Assembly (NCBI RefSeq): GCF_020696975.1
Contig: NZ_JAJGBK010000003.1
Location: 1-64,000, forward strand
Origin: Methanoculleus sp.
GTDB taxonomy: Archaea > Halobacteriota > Methanomicrobia > Methanomicrobiales > Methanoculleaceae
DNA length: 64,000 nucleotides
Direction of reading: 5' to 3'
The position numbers were made by a program, and so were the translations under genes. Below, one piece after another: positions 32,620 to 42,227 of this stretch. How positions within the stretch are numbered: position 1 is the first letter of the stretch; each line of letters begins with the position of its first letter. The notes beneath the pieces were generated by a model that was not told where the DNA came from, searched no databases, and saw only the letters and a list, made by a program, of their open reading frames with translations.

Positions 32620-33606
32620 ATGGACATGAAGGATACGGCAATCAATGTACTGAAGATTCTCGAAGAATCACCCGGCCCGGTATCGGGCGAGCGGATTGCA
32701 GAGCAACTGGGTGTCACCCGATCGGCTGTCTGGAAACAGGTGCGTGAACTCCGGAAGCTGGGATACAGTATATCGTCCTCACGGGTGGAAGGCTACCGCC
32801 TTGAGGCGCCGAGCAACAGACTCCTTCCGTACGAGATCCATAAAAGGCTCCGCACCCGGTTCATTGGAAAGCAGATCCGCCACTTTGACCGCACGGCTTC
32901 CACGAGCTGGATCGGGAAGAAACTTGCCGGCGAGACCGACCCGGAGAAACTGCACGGCATGGTGATCATCGCCGAGGAGCAGACCGGCGGGGTCGGAAGG
33001 CTTGGGCGCGCCTGGGTCTCGCCGGCCGGCGGCATCTGGGCCACCATCGTCTTAAAGCCGAAGATCCCGCTCGACCACCTCTTCATGATCACCATGGCCG
33101 GGTCGGTTGCGATTGCCCGTGCCATCCGCAAGGAGTACAACATCAGTGCCCTCATCAAGTGGCCTAACGACATCTTCATCGGGGACAAGAAAGTCGCCGG
33201 GCTGCTCCTGGAACTTGCTGCAGAGGCGGATACCGTGCATTACGCCCTGCTCGGGATCGGGATCGACGCGAACATATCGCTCGCCGAACTCTCGTCTCCC
33301 CTGAAGGATATCCTGACCTCGCTCGAGGCGGAGGTCGGCCACGAGGTCGACCGTGTGGCGCTGCTTGCCCGGGTTCTCCGGGAGTTCGAACTGCGCTATC
33401 AGCAGCTCGAAGACGGCGAATACGACTCCATCATCCGCGAGTGGAAGAGTCTCTCCATGACGATCGACCAGCGGGTGGTCATCAAGACGATCAACAAGAC
33501 CTTCGCGGGAGAGGCGATCGATATCGACGCCCACGGCGCTCTGATCATCCGCAAGGACAACGGGAAGGTTGAGCGGGTCATCGCCGGGGACTGTTTCCAG
33601 TTCTGA
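32620..33606 (+). CDS. birA: BirA: biotin-[acetyl-CoA-carboxylase] ligase with N-terminal HTH
   Basis: HTH 'ISGERIAEQLGVTRSAVWKQVRELRKLGY'-type; catalytic 'EEQTGGVGRLGRAWVSPAGGIW'. Confidence 0.93.
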   Translation: MDMKDTAINVLKILEESPGPVSGERIAEQLGVTRSAVWKQVRELRKLGYSISSSRVEGYRLEAPSNRLLPYEIHKRLRTRFIGKQIRHFDRTASTSWIGKKLAGETDPEKLHGMVIIAEEQTGGVGRLGRAWVSPAGGIWATIVLKPKIPLDHLFMITMAGSVAIARAIRKEYNISALIKWPNDIFIGDKKVAGLLLELAAEADTVHYALLGIGIDANISLAELSSPLKDILTSLEAEVGHEVDRVALLARVLREFELRYQQLEDGEYDSIIREWKSLSMTIDQRVVIKTINKTFAGEAIDIDAHGALIIRKDNGKVERVIAGDCFQF

Positions 33607-33798
33607 CCACTCATACACTTTTTAGGGTACCGGGCTCCGGGGAAGACCTTCCCCCGGTAACGGAACACCCTGAGAATTTTTTCCGAAGCATGTCTCCAGG
33701 ATCATCCGTCCACCTTACTGCCCTCTCCCGGCATTCTCCTGAGATTATGTGATGGGAGCCACCGGGATTACCCGGCGTTCGTGCATCAACAGACATTT

Positions 33799-33830
33799 AT
33801 GTCAACCACTCAAAATAAACAGGTTGACAT
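33799..33830. promoter_or_regulatory. Predicted BirA operator ATGTCAACC-N14-GGTTGACAT at bioY start
   Basis: Perfect 9-nt inverted repeat arms separated by 14 nt; matches the known BirA-box architecture; overlaps bioY ATG at 33829. Confidence 0.85.
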
Positions 33831-34329
33831 GATCCACAGGGCCCGGATTCTCGCCTACAGCGGTACCTTCATCGCGCTGATCGCCGCCGGGAGCTGGATC
33901 TCCATCCCGCTGCCCCCGGTCCCGCTCACGCTCCAGACCCTCTTTGTGCTCCTTGCCGGCATCGTCATGAAGCGGTACGCGGTGATACCGGTCGGGCTTT
34001 ACGTCCTCCTCGGGGCGGCGAACCTTCCCATCTTTCATAACGGCACGGCGGGCCTCGGGGTGCTCCTCGGCCCCACGGGCGGGTTCCTGATCGGCTTCAT
34101 CCCCGCCGCCCTCGTCGCCGGGATCGCCTACGAACACGAATCACCGGCATCGCGGATCACAGGGCTGATCGCGGCCTGTGCAATCTATCTCCTGGCTGGC
34201 GCCGTATGGCTTTCATATTCGGCTTCGATCCCGCTTCTTCAGGCGGTCCTGCTCGGCGTCGCCCCGTTTATCATCGGCGATGCCGTGAAGGCTGCAGCCG
34301 CATACGCCATAGGGAAGCGGGTGGCATGA
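33829..34329 (+). CDS. bioY: Biotin transporter BioY (ECF S component)
   Basis: 'IPLPPVPLTLQTLFVLLAGIVM', 'PTGGFLIGFIPAALVAG'. Confidence 0.92.
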   Translation: MIHRARILAYSGTFIALIAAGSWISIPLPPVPLTLQTLFVLLAGIVMKRYAVIPVGLYVLLGAANLPIFHNGTAGLGVLLGPTGGFLIGFIPAALVAGIAYEHESPASRITGLIAACAIYLLAGAVWLSYSASIPLLQAVLLGVAPFIIGDAVKAAAAYAIGKRVA

Positions 34330-34997
34330 TCCGCATCACCGGTCTCCGACACCGGCTGCTCGACATCCCCGGCCTTGCGGTGGATGCGCGCCACATTGCC
34401 GTGATCGGGCCGAACGGGAGCGGCAAGACGACGTTGCTCTCGGTCTGCTCCGGGATCGAGGAGCCCGAAGCAGGATCTGTCCTGCTCCTCGACCGTCCGC
34501 CGTCCGCCGTGAAGATAGGATGGGTGGGGGAGTTCCCCGACCGGACGCTCCTCTTCTCCCGGGTCTACGACGAGATCGCATCGACGCCCCGGTTCCGCCA
34601 CCGCCCCTGCCCCGAGACGGACAGGGCGGTCCGGGCGGTTGCGGAGGTTGTCGGCATCCGCCACCTCCTCGGCAAGAAGGTCGCGGCCCTCTCCGGGGGG
34701 GAGAAGGCGCTCGTTGCGCTGGCCGCCGCCTGCGCCGGCGACCCCGAGGTGCTCGTCCTGGACGAGGCTGATTCGCACCTGGACGGCGTGACCGCGGAGC
34801 GCGTCCAGCGCGTGGTGCGGGAGAGCGCCGCAGCCCACGTGCTCTGGTGCACGCAGTCGATGGACGTTGCGGCTACCGCGGACTGCGTTCTCTTTATGGA
34901 GAACGGCCGCGTCAGGCACCACGGCACGCCGGAGGAGGTCTTCTCCGCGCTCGAGGAGACGTGCTTTTACCCCACGCTCTGGAGGGTGTCCCGGTGA
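34326..34997 (+). CDS. ECF transporter ATP-binding protein 1
   Basis: Walker A 'GPNGSGKTTLL', 'LSGGEKALVALAAACAGDPEVLVLDEADSHLD'. Confidence 0.9.
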   Translation: MIRITGLRHRLLDIPGLAVDARHIAVIGPNGSGKTTLLSVCSGIEEPEAGSVLLLDRPPSAVKIGWVGEFPDRTLLFSRVYDEIASTPRFRHRPCPETDRAVRAVAEVVGIRHLLGKKVAALSGGEKALVALAAACAGDPEVLVLDEADSHLDGVTAERVQRVVRESAAAHVLWCTQSMDVAATADCVLFMENGRVRHHGTPEEVFSALEETCFYPTLWRVSR

Positions 34998-35692
34998 GAG
35001 TCGAACTTGCGGATCTCGTCTTTTCGCAGGATTCGTTCACCCTCCGGGGTAGCGGCACGTTCGACGAAGGCGTGCACCTGGTCAGCGGGCCGGTGGGGAG
35101 CGGGAAGTCGACGCTGGCTCTTCTGCTTGCGGGGCTCCTCCGGCCCGAACGCGGGGCCGTCCGGCGGCACGGCGTTCTGACGACGCAGCTCCTGCTGCAG
35201 TTCCCCGAGCACCACATCACCTCCCCGACGATCGCCGGGGAGGCGGCTTCCTGGGGACTTGTGCCGGAGGACGCGCTCGCGCTGGCGGAGTTGTCGGCGC
35301 GTGCGGACGACGACCCGTTCCACCTCTCCCGCGGCGAACTCAAGCGGCTGACCCTCGCCTGCGCGCTCCTGAGAGATCCTGACCTGCTGCTGCTGGACGA
35401 ACCGTTCAGTTCTCTTGACTGCACCGCGAAGAGGAGGGCCTGCAGGATGCTCGAGAAGCGGGATGCCGGCATCACGGTCGTCTTCTCGCACGAACGCGCG
35501 GTTCTTCCCCGGGTGGACGCGATCTGGGAGATGGAGGAAGGCGTTCTCGCGGCCCGCGGCAGTGTGCCCGACGCGATCCCATCCTGGCAGCACGCCCCGC
35601 CGTATCTCAGGTGCGCTCTGGAACAGGGCGCCCGTCCTATGAACATCAGGCTCTCCGACGCCCGGGAGGCGCTATGCAGGATCCGCGGCTGA
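34994..35692 (+). CDS. ECF transporter ATP-binding protein 2
   Basis: 'GPVGSGKSTLALLLAGLL', 'LSRGELKRLTLACALLRDPDLLLLDEPFSSLD'; GTG start overlapping previous stop. Confidence 0.9.
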   Translation: MRVELADLVFSQDSFTLRGSGTFDEGVHLVSGPVGSGKSTLALLLAGLLRPERGAVRRHGVLTTQLLLQFPEHHITSPTIAGEAASWGLVPEDALALAELSARADDDPFHLSRGELKRLTLACALLRDPDLLLLDEPFSSLDCTAKRRACRMLEKRDAGITVVFSHERAVLPRVDAIWEMEEGVLAARGSVPDAIPSWQHAPPYLRCALEQGARPMNIRLSDAREALCRIRG

Positions 35693-36327
35693 GGCTGCTT
35701 GTCACCGTTGTCCTCTCGCTTGCTGCGTTTGCAAGCACGGCGGGAGCCGTCGCCGCCCTGGTCTGGTGGCTGCTTGCGACACCGCGCACAAAGGTCCTCC
35801 CGCGACCGGGCGTGCTCCTCTCCCTGATTGCGATGATCGCCGCCACAGCGCTCGTATCCGCGTGGGGAGGCGGGCCGGGCCTCTCGTACTTCGTCCGGAT
35901 GACCGTGGTCCTGCTGCTTGCTGCGTGGGCATATGCCGAGACGGAGGAAGGGGAGATGCTTGCCGTGGCGGTCTGGGCACTCGGTAACCGGATAGGATTC
36001 GAGATCGGGCTCATTGCCGAGATGGGGATTGGGGGCCTTGCGGTGATCCGGCAGGACATCGAGCATGTGCGAATAGCGATGGCGCTGAAGGGGATCCGGC
36101 CGGGGATCCGCTCGATCGTCCCGCTCGCCGTCACCCTTATCGTCACAGAGATCCGGCGATCTGAGGAGATCGCAAGGCTTCTCGCCGTACGGGGCTATAC
36201 GCTCGGGGGGCGGATCAGTCCGCGATTCAGAACAGGCTCAAAGGATGTTCTGGCATCCCTATCGGCCGTAATTCTCGGGTTTTTATCCTGCCTGTCTCTT
36301 CGCGACGTTTTTATATTATTAGGATGA
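35674..36327 (+). CDS. ECF transporter T component
   Basis: TM-rich, 'ALKGIRPG', 'RRSEEIARLLAVRGYTLGGR' ECF T motif region. Confidence 0.85.
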   Translation: MQDPRLRLLVTVVLSLAAFASTAGAVAALVWWLLATPRTKVLPRPGVLLSLIAMIAATALVSAWGGGPGLSYFVRMTVVLLLAAWAYAETEEGEMLAVAVWALGNRIGFEIGLIAEMGIGGLAVIRQDIEHVRIAMALKGIRPGIRSIVPLAVTLIVTEIRRSEEIARLLAVRGYTLGGRISPRFRTGSKDVLASLSAVILGFLSCLSLRDVFILLG

Positions 36328-36381
36328 ATTTTTTAGAGGCTTTATTGGTATTTTCTCAGCCCTTCGAGGTGCAAAAATTCG

Positions 36382-38130
36382 ATGTGTGCTGCCAAATTTG
36401 ATACACTCAATATAACCGACACCACGCTTAGGGACGCGCATCAGTCACTCATCGCCACCCGGCTGCGGACTGAGGACATGCTCCCTCTTGCCCGTGCTAT
36501 CGATGACGTAGGCTTCTTCTCTGTCGAAGCCTGGGGCGGGGCGACCTTTGACAGCTGCATCAGGTTCCTCAACGACGATCCCTGGGATCGTCTCCGGATG
36601 CTGAAGGCTGAACTTCGGCGCACGCCCATACAGATGCTCCTGCGGGGCCAGAACCTTGTAGGTTACCGGCATTACCCTGACGACGTGGTGGAGAAGTTCG
36701 TGGAGGCGTCGGCACGAAACGGGGTCGACATCTTCCGGGTCTTTGACGCGCTGAACGATATCAGGAACATGAAGAAAGCGATGGAGGAGGTCCAGAACGT
36801 CGGCGCGCACCTGCAGGGTGCGATATCCTACACGACAAGCCCGGTCCACTCCGTCACGACCTTCATCGATATGGCGCAGGAACTCTATGCGCTCGGCTGC
36901 GACTCGATCTGCATCAAGGACATGGCCGGCCTGATCATGCCCCACGATGCCCGCGACCTGATCTCGGGGATCAAGAAGGCAGCAGACGTCAAGGTCTGCC
37001 TCCACTCCCACTGCACGAGTGGCGTCGCGCCCCTGAGTTACCAGGCGGCGATCGATGCGGGCGTGGACATCCTTGATACCGCCATGTCACCGTTCGCCCT
37101 CGGCACCTCCCAGCCGCCGACGGAGAGCGTTGTCGCGAGTGTCGCCGGAACGCCGCGCGATACGGGGATCGACCTCATCAAGCTCCGCAAGGTCAGGAAC
37201 ATCTGCCGCGAGATGCGCGAGAAGTACGAACCGCTCTTCTCCGCCATCGCTGACCGGGTCGACTCCGACGTCCTGATCTACCAGCTCCCGGGCGGCATGA
37301 TCTCAAACCTTGTCTCGCAGCTCAAGGAGCAGGACGCGCTCGACCGGCTGGACGAGGTGCTCCACGAGATCCCCCGGGTGAGGAAGGACCTCGGCTACCC
37401 GCCGCTCGTGACGCCGACAAGCCAGATCGTGGGCACCCAGGCGGTCTTCAACGTCCTGATGGGCGGGCGCTACCGGAACGTGACGACAGAGGTGAAAGAC
37501 TACGTCCGCGGCCTCTACGGTCGCTCCCCCGCCCCGATCAGTCCCGAGGTGCGGGAGGAGATCATCGGCGACGAGGAGCCGGTCGCGGTCCGCCCGGCCG
37601 ACCTTCTCGCGCCCATCTACGAGCAGATGCGGGCTGAGGCGAAGGAACAGGGACTCGTCACCCGGGAAGAGGATGTTCTCACCTACATCATCTACCCAAG
37701 CGTCGCTCCCTCCTTCCTCCGGGGCGAGCGCCAGGCCGAAGTGATCCCCGAGACGGTAGTGGCCGTACCGGGGAGCATTCCGGATATTCCCCGCACCATG
37801 GAGGTGGAGGTGGACGGCGAGATCTTCTCGGTCCGTATCGTCACCGTCGAGGGGAACTCGGTCAGGGGTTCGGAGGCCACACAGTCGGCAAAAGAGAGGA
37901 TCCCCCGCGGGGAGGTCGCCGGCGGCGTCAAGAGCAACATGCAGGGCATGGTCCTGAAGGTGATGACCGAGCGTGGGAGCACCGTCAAGAAGGGGGATAC
38001 CCTCATCGTCCTCGAGGCGATGAAGATGGAGAACCCCATCCGCAGCCCCCACGACGGCACGGTCTCGGAGATCTTCGTGGATGCCGGCGATGTCGTGCAG
38101 AACGGCGACGTGCTGATGGTCATTGAATGA
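36382..38130 (+). CDS. pycB: Pyruvate carboxylase subunit B (carboxyltransferase plus biotinyl domain)
   Basis: '[24 protein letters not shown]'; biotinylation motif '[10 protein letters not shown]'. Confidence 0.94.
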   Translation: MCAAKFDTLNITDTTLRDAHQSLIATRLRTEDMLPLARAIDDVGFFSVEAWGGATFDSCIRFLNDDPWDRLRMLKAELRRTPIQMLLRGQNLVGYRHYPDDVVEKFVEASARNGVDIFRVFDALNDIRNMKKAMEEVQNVGAHLQGAISYTTSPVHSVTTFIDMAQELYALGCDSICIKDMAGLIMPHDARDLISGIKKAADVKVCLHSHCTSGVAPLSYQAAIDAGVDILDTAMSPFALGTSQPPTESVVASVAGTPRDTGIDLIKLRKVRNICREMREKYEPLFSAIADRVDSDVLIYQLPGGMISNLVSQLKEQDALDRLDEVLHEIPRVRKDLGYPPLVTPTSQIVGTQAVFNVLMGGRYRNVTTEVKDYVRGLYGRSPAPISPEVREEIIGDEEPVAVRPADLLAPIYEQMRAEAKEQGLVTREEDVLTYIIYPSVAPSFLRGERQAEVIPETVVAVPGSIPDIPRTMEVEVDGEIFSVRIVTVEGNSVRGSEATQSAKERIPRGEVAGGVKSNMQGMVLKVMTERGSTVKKGDTLIVLEAMKMENPIRSPHDGTVSEIFVDAGDVVQNGDVLMVIE

Positions 38131-38146
38131 GAGGCTGGCCAGGGAG

Positions 38147-39622
38147 ATGAAATACTTCGATAAGATCCTGATCGCCAACCGCGGCGAGATCGCCATCCGG
38201 GTCATGCGCGCCTGCCGGGAACTGGGTATCGACACGGTTGCCATCTACTCCGATCCCGACAGGAACGCGCTCCACGTCAAGTATGCCGACGAGGCGTTCA
38301 ACGTCGGGGAAGCGCACCCGTCGAAGAGTTACCTCAACAAGGAGCGGATCTGTGACGTGGCGAGGAAGACCGGGGCCGAGGCGATCCACCCGGGCTACGG
38401 GTTCCTCGCGGAGAACGCCGGGTTTGCAAAACTGGTCGAGGACGAAGGGCTGACGTTCATCGGGCCTTCGTGGAAGACGATCGAGGCGCTGGGCTCGAAG
38501 ATCGGGTCGAAACGGATGATGCGCGAGGCCGGCGTCCCGGTCCTTCCGGGCACGCCGGAAGGCGTCACGAGCGTCGATGCGGCGAAGAAGGTCGCCGCAG
38601 AGATCGGCTACCCGGTGATCGTGAAGGCGAGCGCGGGCGGCGGCGGTATCGGCATGCATATCGCCGAGAACGAGGAGCAACTTGAGGAGGCGATCGACAA
38701 GGGGATGCGGATTGCCCAGTCCGCCTTCGGGGACCCGACGATCTTTGTCGAGAAGTACCTCACGAAACCGCGCCACATCGAGATCCAGGTTCTTGCGGAC
38801 GCGAAGGGGCACACCGTCCACCTCTACGACCGCGAGTGCTCGATCCAGCGCCGGCACCAGAAGCTGCTCGAGGAGGCGCCCTGCCCGATCATGACGCCCA
38901 CCCTCCGGGAGCAGATGACGGCGTCGGCCATCGCCGCGGCAAAGGCGGCGAACTATAAGAACGCCGGGACGGTCGAGTTCCTCTACGCGAACGGCAACTA
39001 CTACTTCATGGAGGTGAACACCCGGCTGCAGGTGGAGCACACGGTCACGGAGTTCATCACCGGGATCGATATGGTGAAGCAGCAGATTGCCGTCGCCGCC
39101 GGTGAGGACCTCGCGATGGACCAGGAGGATATCGGCATCCGGGGGCACGCGATCGAGTGCCGGATCAACGCTGAGGATCCCCTGAACAACTTCACCGCCG
39201 ATCCGGGGAAGATTGTCCGTTACCGCTCCCCCGGGGGGCCGGGGATACGGGTCGACTCCGGCATCCACATGGGCTACACCATCCCGGCCCACTACGACTC
39301 GATGATCTCGAAGCTCTGCGCGCTCGGCTCCAACCGCGAGGAGGCAATCCAGCGGATGCGCCGGGCCATCTACGAGTATGTCATCCTGGGCGTGAAGACG
39401 ACGCTCCCGCTCCACTACGCGATCATGCAGAACGCCCACTTCATCGCCGGCGACACGCACACGCACTTCCTGCAGGAGGAGCATATCGCAACGGATCTCC
39501 GCCGCTATCTCCACGATGAGGAGGCGCGTATGCAGACGCTGGCCGCGTCGCTCCGGCAGGGGAAGCACGTGGCGGCGATCGGCGCAGCGGTCGAGGTGTA
39601 TCTCCGGAAAAACCTGAAGTAA
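38147..39622 (+). CDS. pycA: Pyruvate carboxylase subunit A (biotin carboxylase)
   Basis: '[25 protein letters not shown]', '[16 protein letters not shown]'. Confidence 0.94.
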   Translation: MKYFDKILIANRGEIAIRVMRACRELGIDTVAIYSDPDRNALHVKYADEAFNVGEAHPSKSYLNKERICDVARKTGAEAIHPGYGFLAENAGFAKLVEDEGLTFIGPSWKTIEALGSKIGSKRMMREAGVPVLPGTPEGVTSVDAAKKVAAEIGYPVIVKASAGGGGIGMHIAENEEQLEEAIDKGMRIAQSAFGDPTIFVEKYLTKPRHIEIQVLADAKGHTVHLYDRECSIQRRHQKLLEEAPCPIMTPTLREQMTASAIAAAKAANYKNAGTVEFLYANGNYYFMEVNTRLQVEHTVTEFITGIDMVKQQIAVAAGEDLAMDQEDIGIRGHAIECRINAEDPLNNFTADPGKIVRYRSPGGPGIRVDSGIHMGYTIPAHYDSMISKLCALGSNREEAIQRMRRAIYEYVILGVKTTLPLHYAIMQNAHFIAGDTHTHFLQEEHIATDLRRYLHDEEARMQTLAASLRQGKHVAAIGAAVEVYLRKNLK

Positions 39623-39647
39623 CTCCCCGTCCTATTTTTTCGGGGAG
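39623..39647. terminator. Hairpin CTCCCCG-N11-CGGGGAG after pycA
   Basis: ctccccgtcctattttttcggggag. Confidence 0.4.
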
Positions 39648-39694
39648 CATAAGGTTTATTTGTCAATACATCATTGTTATGATGCACTTTGTGC

Positions 39695-39805
39695 GCTGCG
39701 GTGGCCTAGTCGGTTAGGGCGCCAGACTCATAGGGTTTTGAGAAAAAACGGTGCGTCCAAACCTGGGACATCTGGAAATCGTGGGTTCGGATCCCACCCG
39801 CAGCA
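39695..39805 (+). tRNA. tRNA-Met (CAT), intron-containing
   Basis: Acceptor GCTGCGG/CCGCAGC; anticodon stem CCAGA/TCTGG; T arm GTGGG-TTCGGAT-CCCAC; about 37-nt intron (39733-39769) after position 37. Confidence 0.85.
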
Positions 39806-39957
39806 TGATTTTAGAAGTTTTCCAATCTAATTTTGAAAAGGAACTTTTTCCTTCGAGATTGTTCTCTCACGATCCTACTCGGCTTCCGGGGATAAAGAGT
39901 CTCTTCATGCATGGTTATCGCATCCCGAACTCAAGTCCGATTCAGGTTTCATATCTG

Positions 39958-40627
39958 CCGTCATGCTTGGGGAGCATAGTTGCATGAAAGTGTGGGGTCG
40001 CTGAGAGTGATGTGCCGCCCGAAGAGATCTTGTTTTTTGGCCCATGGGTGTACAGCGTCGTGAATGGCGACCTTGGCTCTGAGGTCGCCATCTTCGATGG
40101 TTTCGACAAGGATGTTCTGGCCGAAGACAGAGTAAGGCAATGATACAACCCGGATGGACATCAATGACAATGTCGATGGTACCGGGAACCATGAATTTGT
40201 GTCGCGGGCCACCTATCATATTCCATGATTTAATGTAGAAGGACCGTGAGGGGGAGGTGTTGTCAAAAGCGAGAGGGGCGTCGGTGATGTAGCAGTACTT
40301 GACTCTGACGTGAGGAACCCGACAGGAACATAGGTTTTCAAGGGCTCCGCTCTCAAGCACGTACTTGAGGGATGAGGATGCCTCAAACCGCTTGTTTGTA
40401 TTTGCCCCGGTGTGGGGTGACAGTTTGAGGAGACCGAGGGCTAGGAACTTTTTGACAACCTGGACAACGTACTGGCGCGAGACTCCGACGATGCGGGCGG
40501 TCTGGCTCTGTGTGTGGTTGCCGGTGGCGAGGAGTGTTAAGATGCGTTTTGTGGTGGGATTGAGGGTTCTGAGGGGGAAGGAGCCAAAATCGTGCGGGTG
40601 GATCGGGATGATGCCATTCTCGTCCAT
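39958..40627 (-). pseudogene. HTH-domain protein gene disrupted by a single-base frameshift near 40149-40151
   Basis: N-terminal HTH 'LLATGNHTQSQTARIVGVSRQYVVQVVKKFLALGLL'; sensible continuation moves to another frame ('VVSLPYSVFGQNILVETIEDGDLRAKVAIHDAVHPWAKK'). Confidence 0.7.
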
Positions 40628-40884
40628 CTCCTTGGTGTATGGGGATTGTTGGCCAATTCTATAAAGCCTGATGATCTAATTGCGCAGCGGCACAGCGCCG
40701 GTCGTTCAGCGCAACATCCCGGCGCCGAAAGTCCGGCGCGAAAAGCAAGTCACGGAGGGGTCAGGTTGGATCTCTGATTGCCGACCTTTTTGCCGGGATG
40801 TTCTTGGTCTGAAAGGAAGGAAGAGCAGATTGCCGCTTTGCGGTTTTCCTCTCTCAGCACTTCAATTCTCTTCCTTGAGGTGCC

Positions 40885-41085
40885 TCAGGAGCAGGGGAGA
40901 GAGGGCAAGTTTCGCCTTTCCTTCACAGAGCCAGCTGCACGGAACAATCGCTGCCAGGGGTGCTGGTGCATCATATCGAGGAGGACTTCCAGAGTAAACT
41001 CCTGCCCGGCAGTTCCTGCACCCTCCAGAAGTTTGGCCCCGCACTCATCGCAATACTTTGTCCGTCTCCTACTCACAAGTCCCAT
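40885..41085 (-). CDS. Possible small zinc-ribbon protein or gene fragment
   Basis: 'TKYCDECGAKLLEG' half zinc-ribbon motif. Confidence 0.3.
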   Translation of the reverse strand: MGLVSRRRTKYCDECGAKLLEGAGTAGQEFTLEVLLDMMHQHPWQRLFRAAGSVKERRNLPSLPCS

Positions 41086-41322
41086 AGTTTCTACAGGGGG
41101 TAAATCGAGGGGCCTCTGAAACTTTGGAAGGATTTATCGGTAGCAGGGTCCTTCATAACAAGCCCAGGGCCCCTCGATATCATAAAGTCCCCCTGCGACC
41201 ATCCGGTGCCGCATTGCTACATAACCGAGGGGCTGCTCGACTATGCTCTTGTCGCGGTAACCTCCCCGACATAATTGCCGGGATCTTATGGTTATATTTA
41301 CTTATACAACTAACAGGCACTC

Positions 41323-41595
41323 ATGCCAGCGTGTAAACCGAGCACACACAGTCCCCAGCTCGACACGATCCGGATGGTCGAAGAGTTCATTCAGGAGCAC
41401 AGCGGCGAATACAAACGGCGGGCCTTGTGGGAGAACCTGCCGAAGAAAATGATGTACCAGACGTTCAAGACGATCATCGAGTATCTTCTGGAATCGGGGA
41501 AGATAGCAAGCGATTCACGGGGGACGATCTGCTGGATTCACGACCCGGATATGGTCCGGAAGTATTCACTGCGTGAAGACCTGCGGTTCCGATGA
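41323..41595 (+). CDS. Antitoxin-like small DNA-binding protein (TA module, copy 1)
   Basis: Overlaps RelE-type toxin by ATGA; homologous to truncated copy at 45061-45279. Confidence 0.7.
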   Translation: MPACKPSTHSPQLDTIRMVEEFIQEHSGEYKRRALWENLPKKMMYQTFKTIIEYLLESGKIASDSRGTICWIHDPDMVRKYSLREDLRFR

Positions 41596-41919
41596 AGTGC
41601 CGGATCTATTTTGCAGACGAGCAGGTGCGGGAGGCCTTCCTGGCCCTTCAGGCCTCCCCGGATCCCGGGGATCGTCGGTTAGCCGAACTGCTGGTCCGTG
41701 CTCTCGGCAGAATAGAGGCAGACGCCTTCTGCGGGATCCAGGTGCCAAAGAAACTGATTCCGAAAGACTACCATAAAAGACACGGACCGCTGAAGAATCT
41801 CTGGAAGTATAATCTCACTCGTTCGTGGCGGCTATACCGTAGTCCGCGACGGCGATATAAACGCAGTCATCATCGAGTGGCTGGACCATACCGGCTATGA
41901 TCGCCGGTTTGGGTACTGA
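41592..41919 (+). pseudogene. RelE/ParE-family toxin, frameshifted near 41831-41834
   Basis: Frame 1 '...HGPLKNLWKYNLTRSWR', then other frame 'YTVVRDGDINAVIIEWLDHTGYDRRFGY*' (stop 41917-41919). Confidence 0.85.
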
Positions 41920-41921
41920 GT

Positions 41922-42114
41922 GTAACCTTCCTGGATCTGCGGCTCTCCCTGCTCTTGTCGCATGGATCCCAAGGTCCAGTGCATATTCATCGACCAGCAC
42001 CCTGAGGTCGAGGTCGCTGTGCTGTATTCGCCCCTTCTGCAAACTTCCGTAAACCCTTACTCCGGACTTATTCCGGGAGCGGAACCGCCGCCACAAAGGC
42101 GCTCTCCTGAACAA
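41922..42114 (-). pseudogene. Possible MNT-type nucleotidyltransferase N-terminal remnant
   Basis: 'VRVYGSLQKGRIQHSDLDLRVLVDEYA' resembles GSx(n)DxD NTase motif; reading frame then runs antisense into the toxin gene. Confidence 0.35.
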
Positions 42115-42227
42115 TCCGGCACCTTTAGGTGTCGAGCACTAATACTATTCTACAAGGCGAACAGGCGCACGCAAAAGCCCTGCAGCAACCAGAGCGACCC
42201 AAGCTACGTCCACCGGGAAAGAAACAT

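Noticed and set aside
38120-39568. 482-aa minus-strand ORF antisense to pycA
   Set aside because: Shadow of a strongly conserved biotin carboxylase gene; no domain sense.
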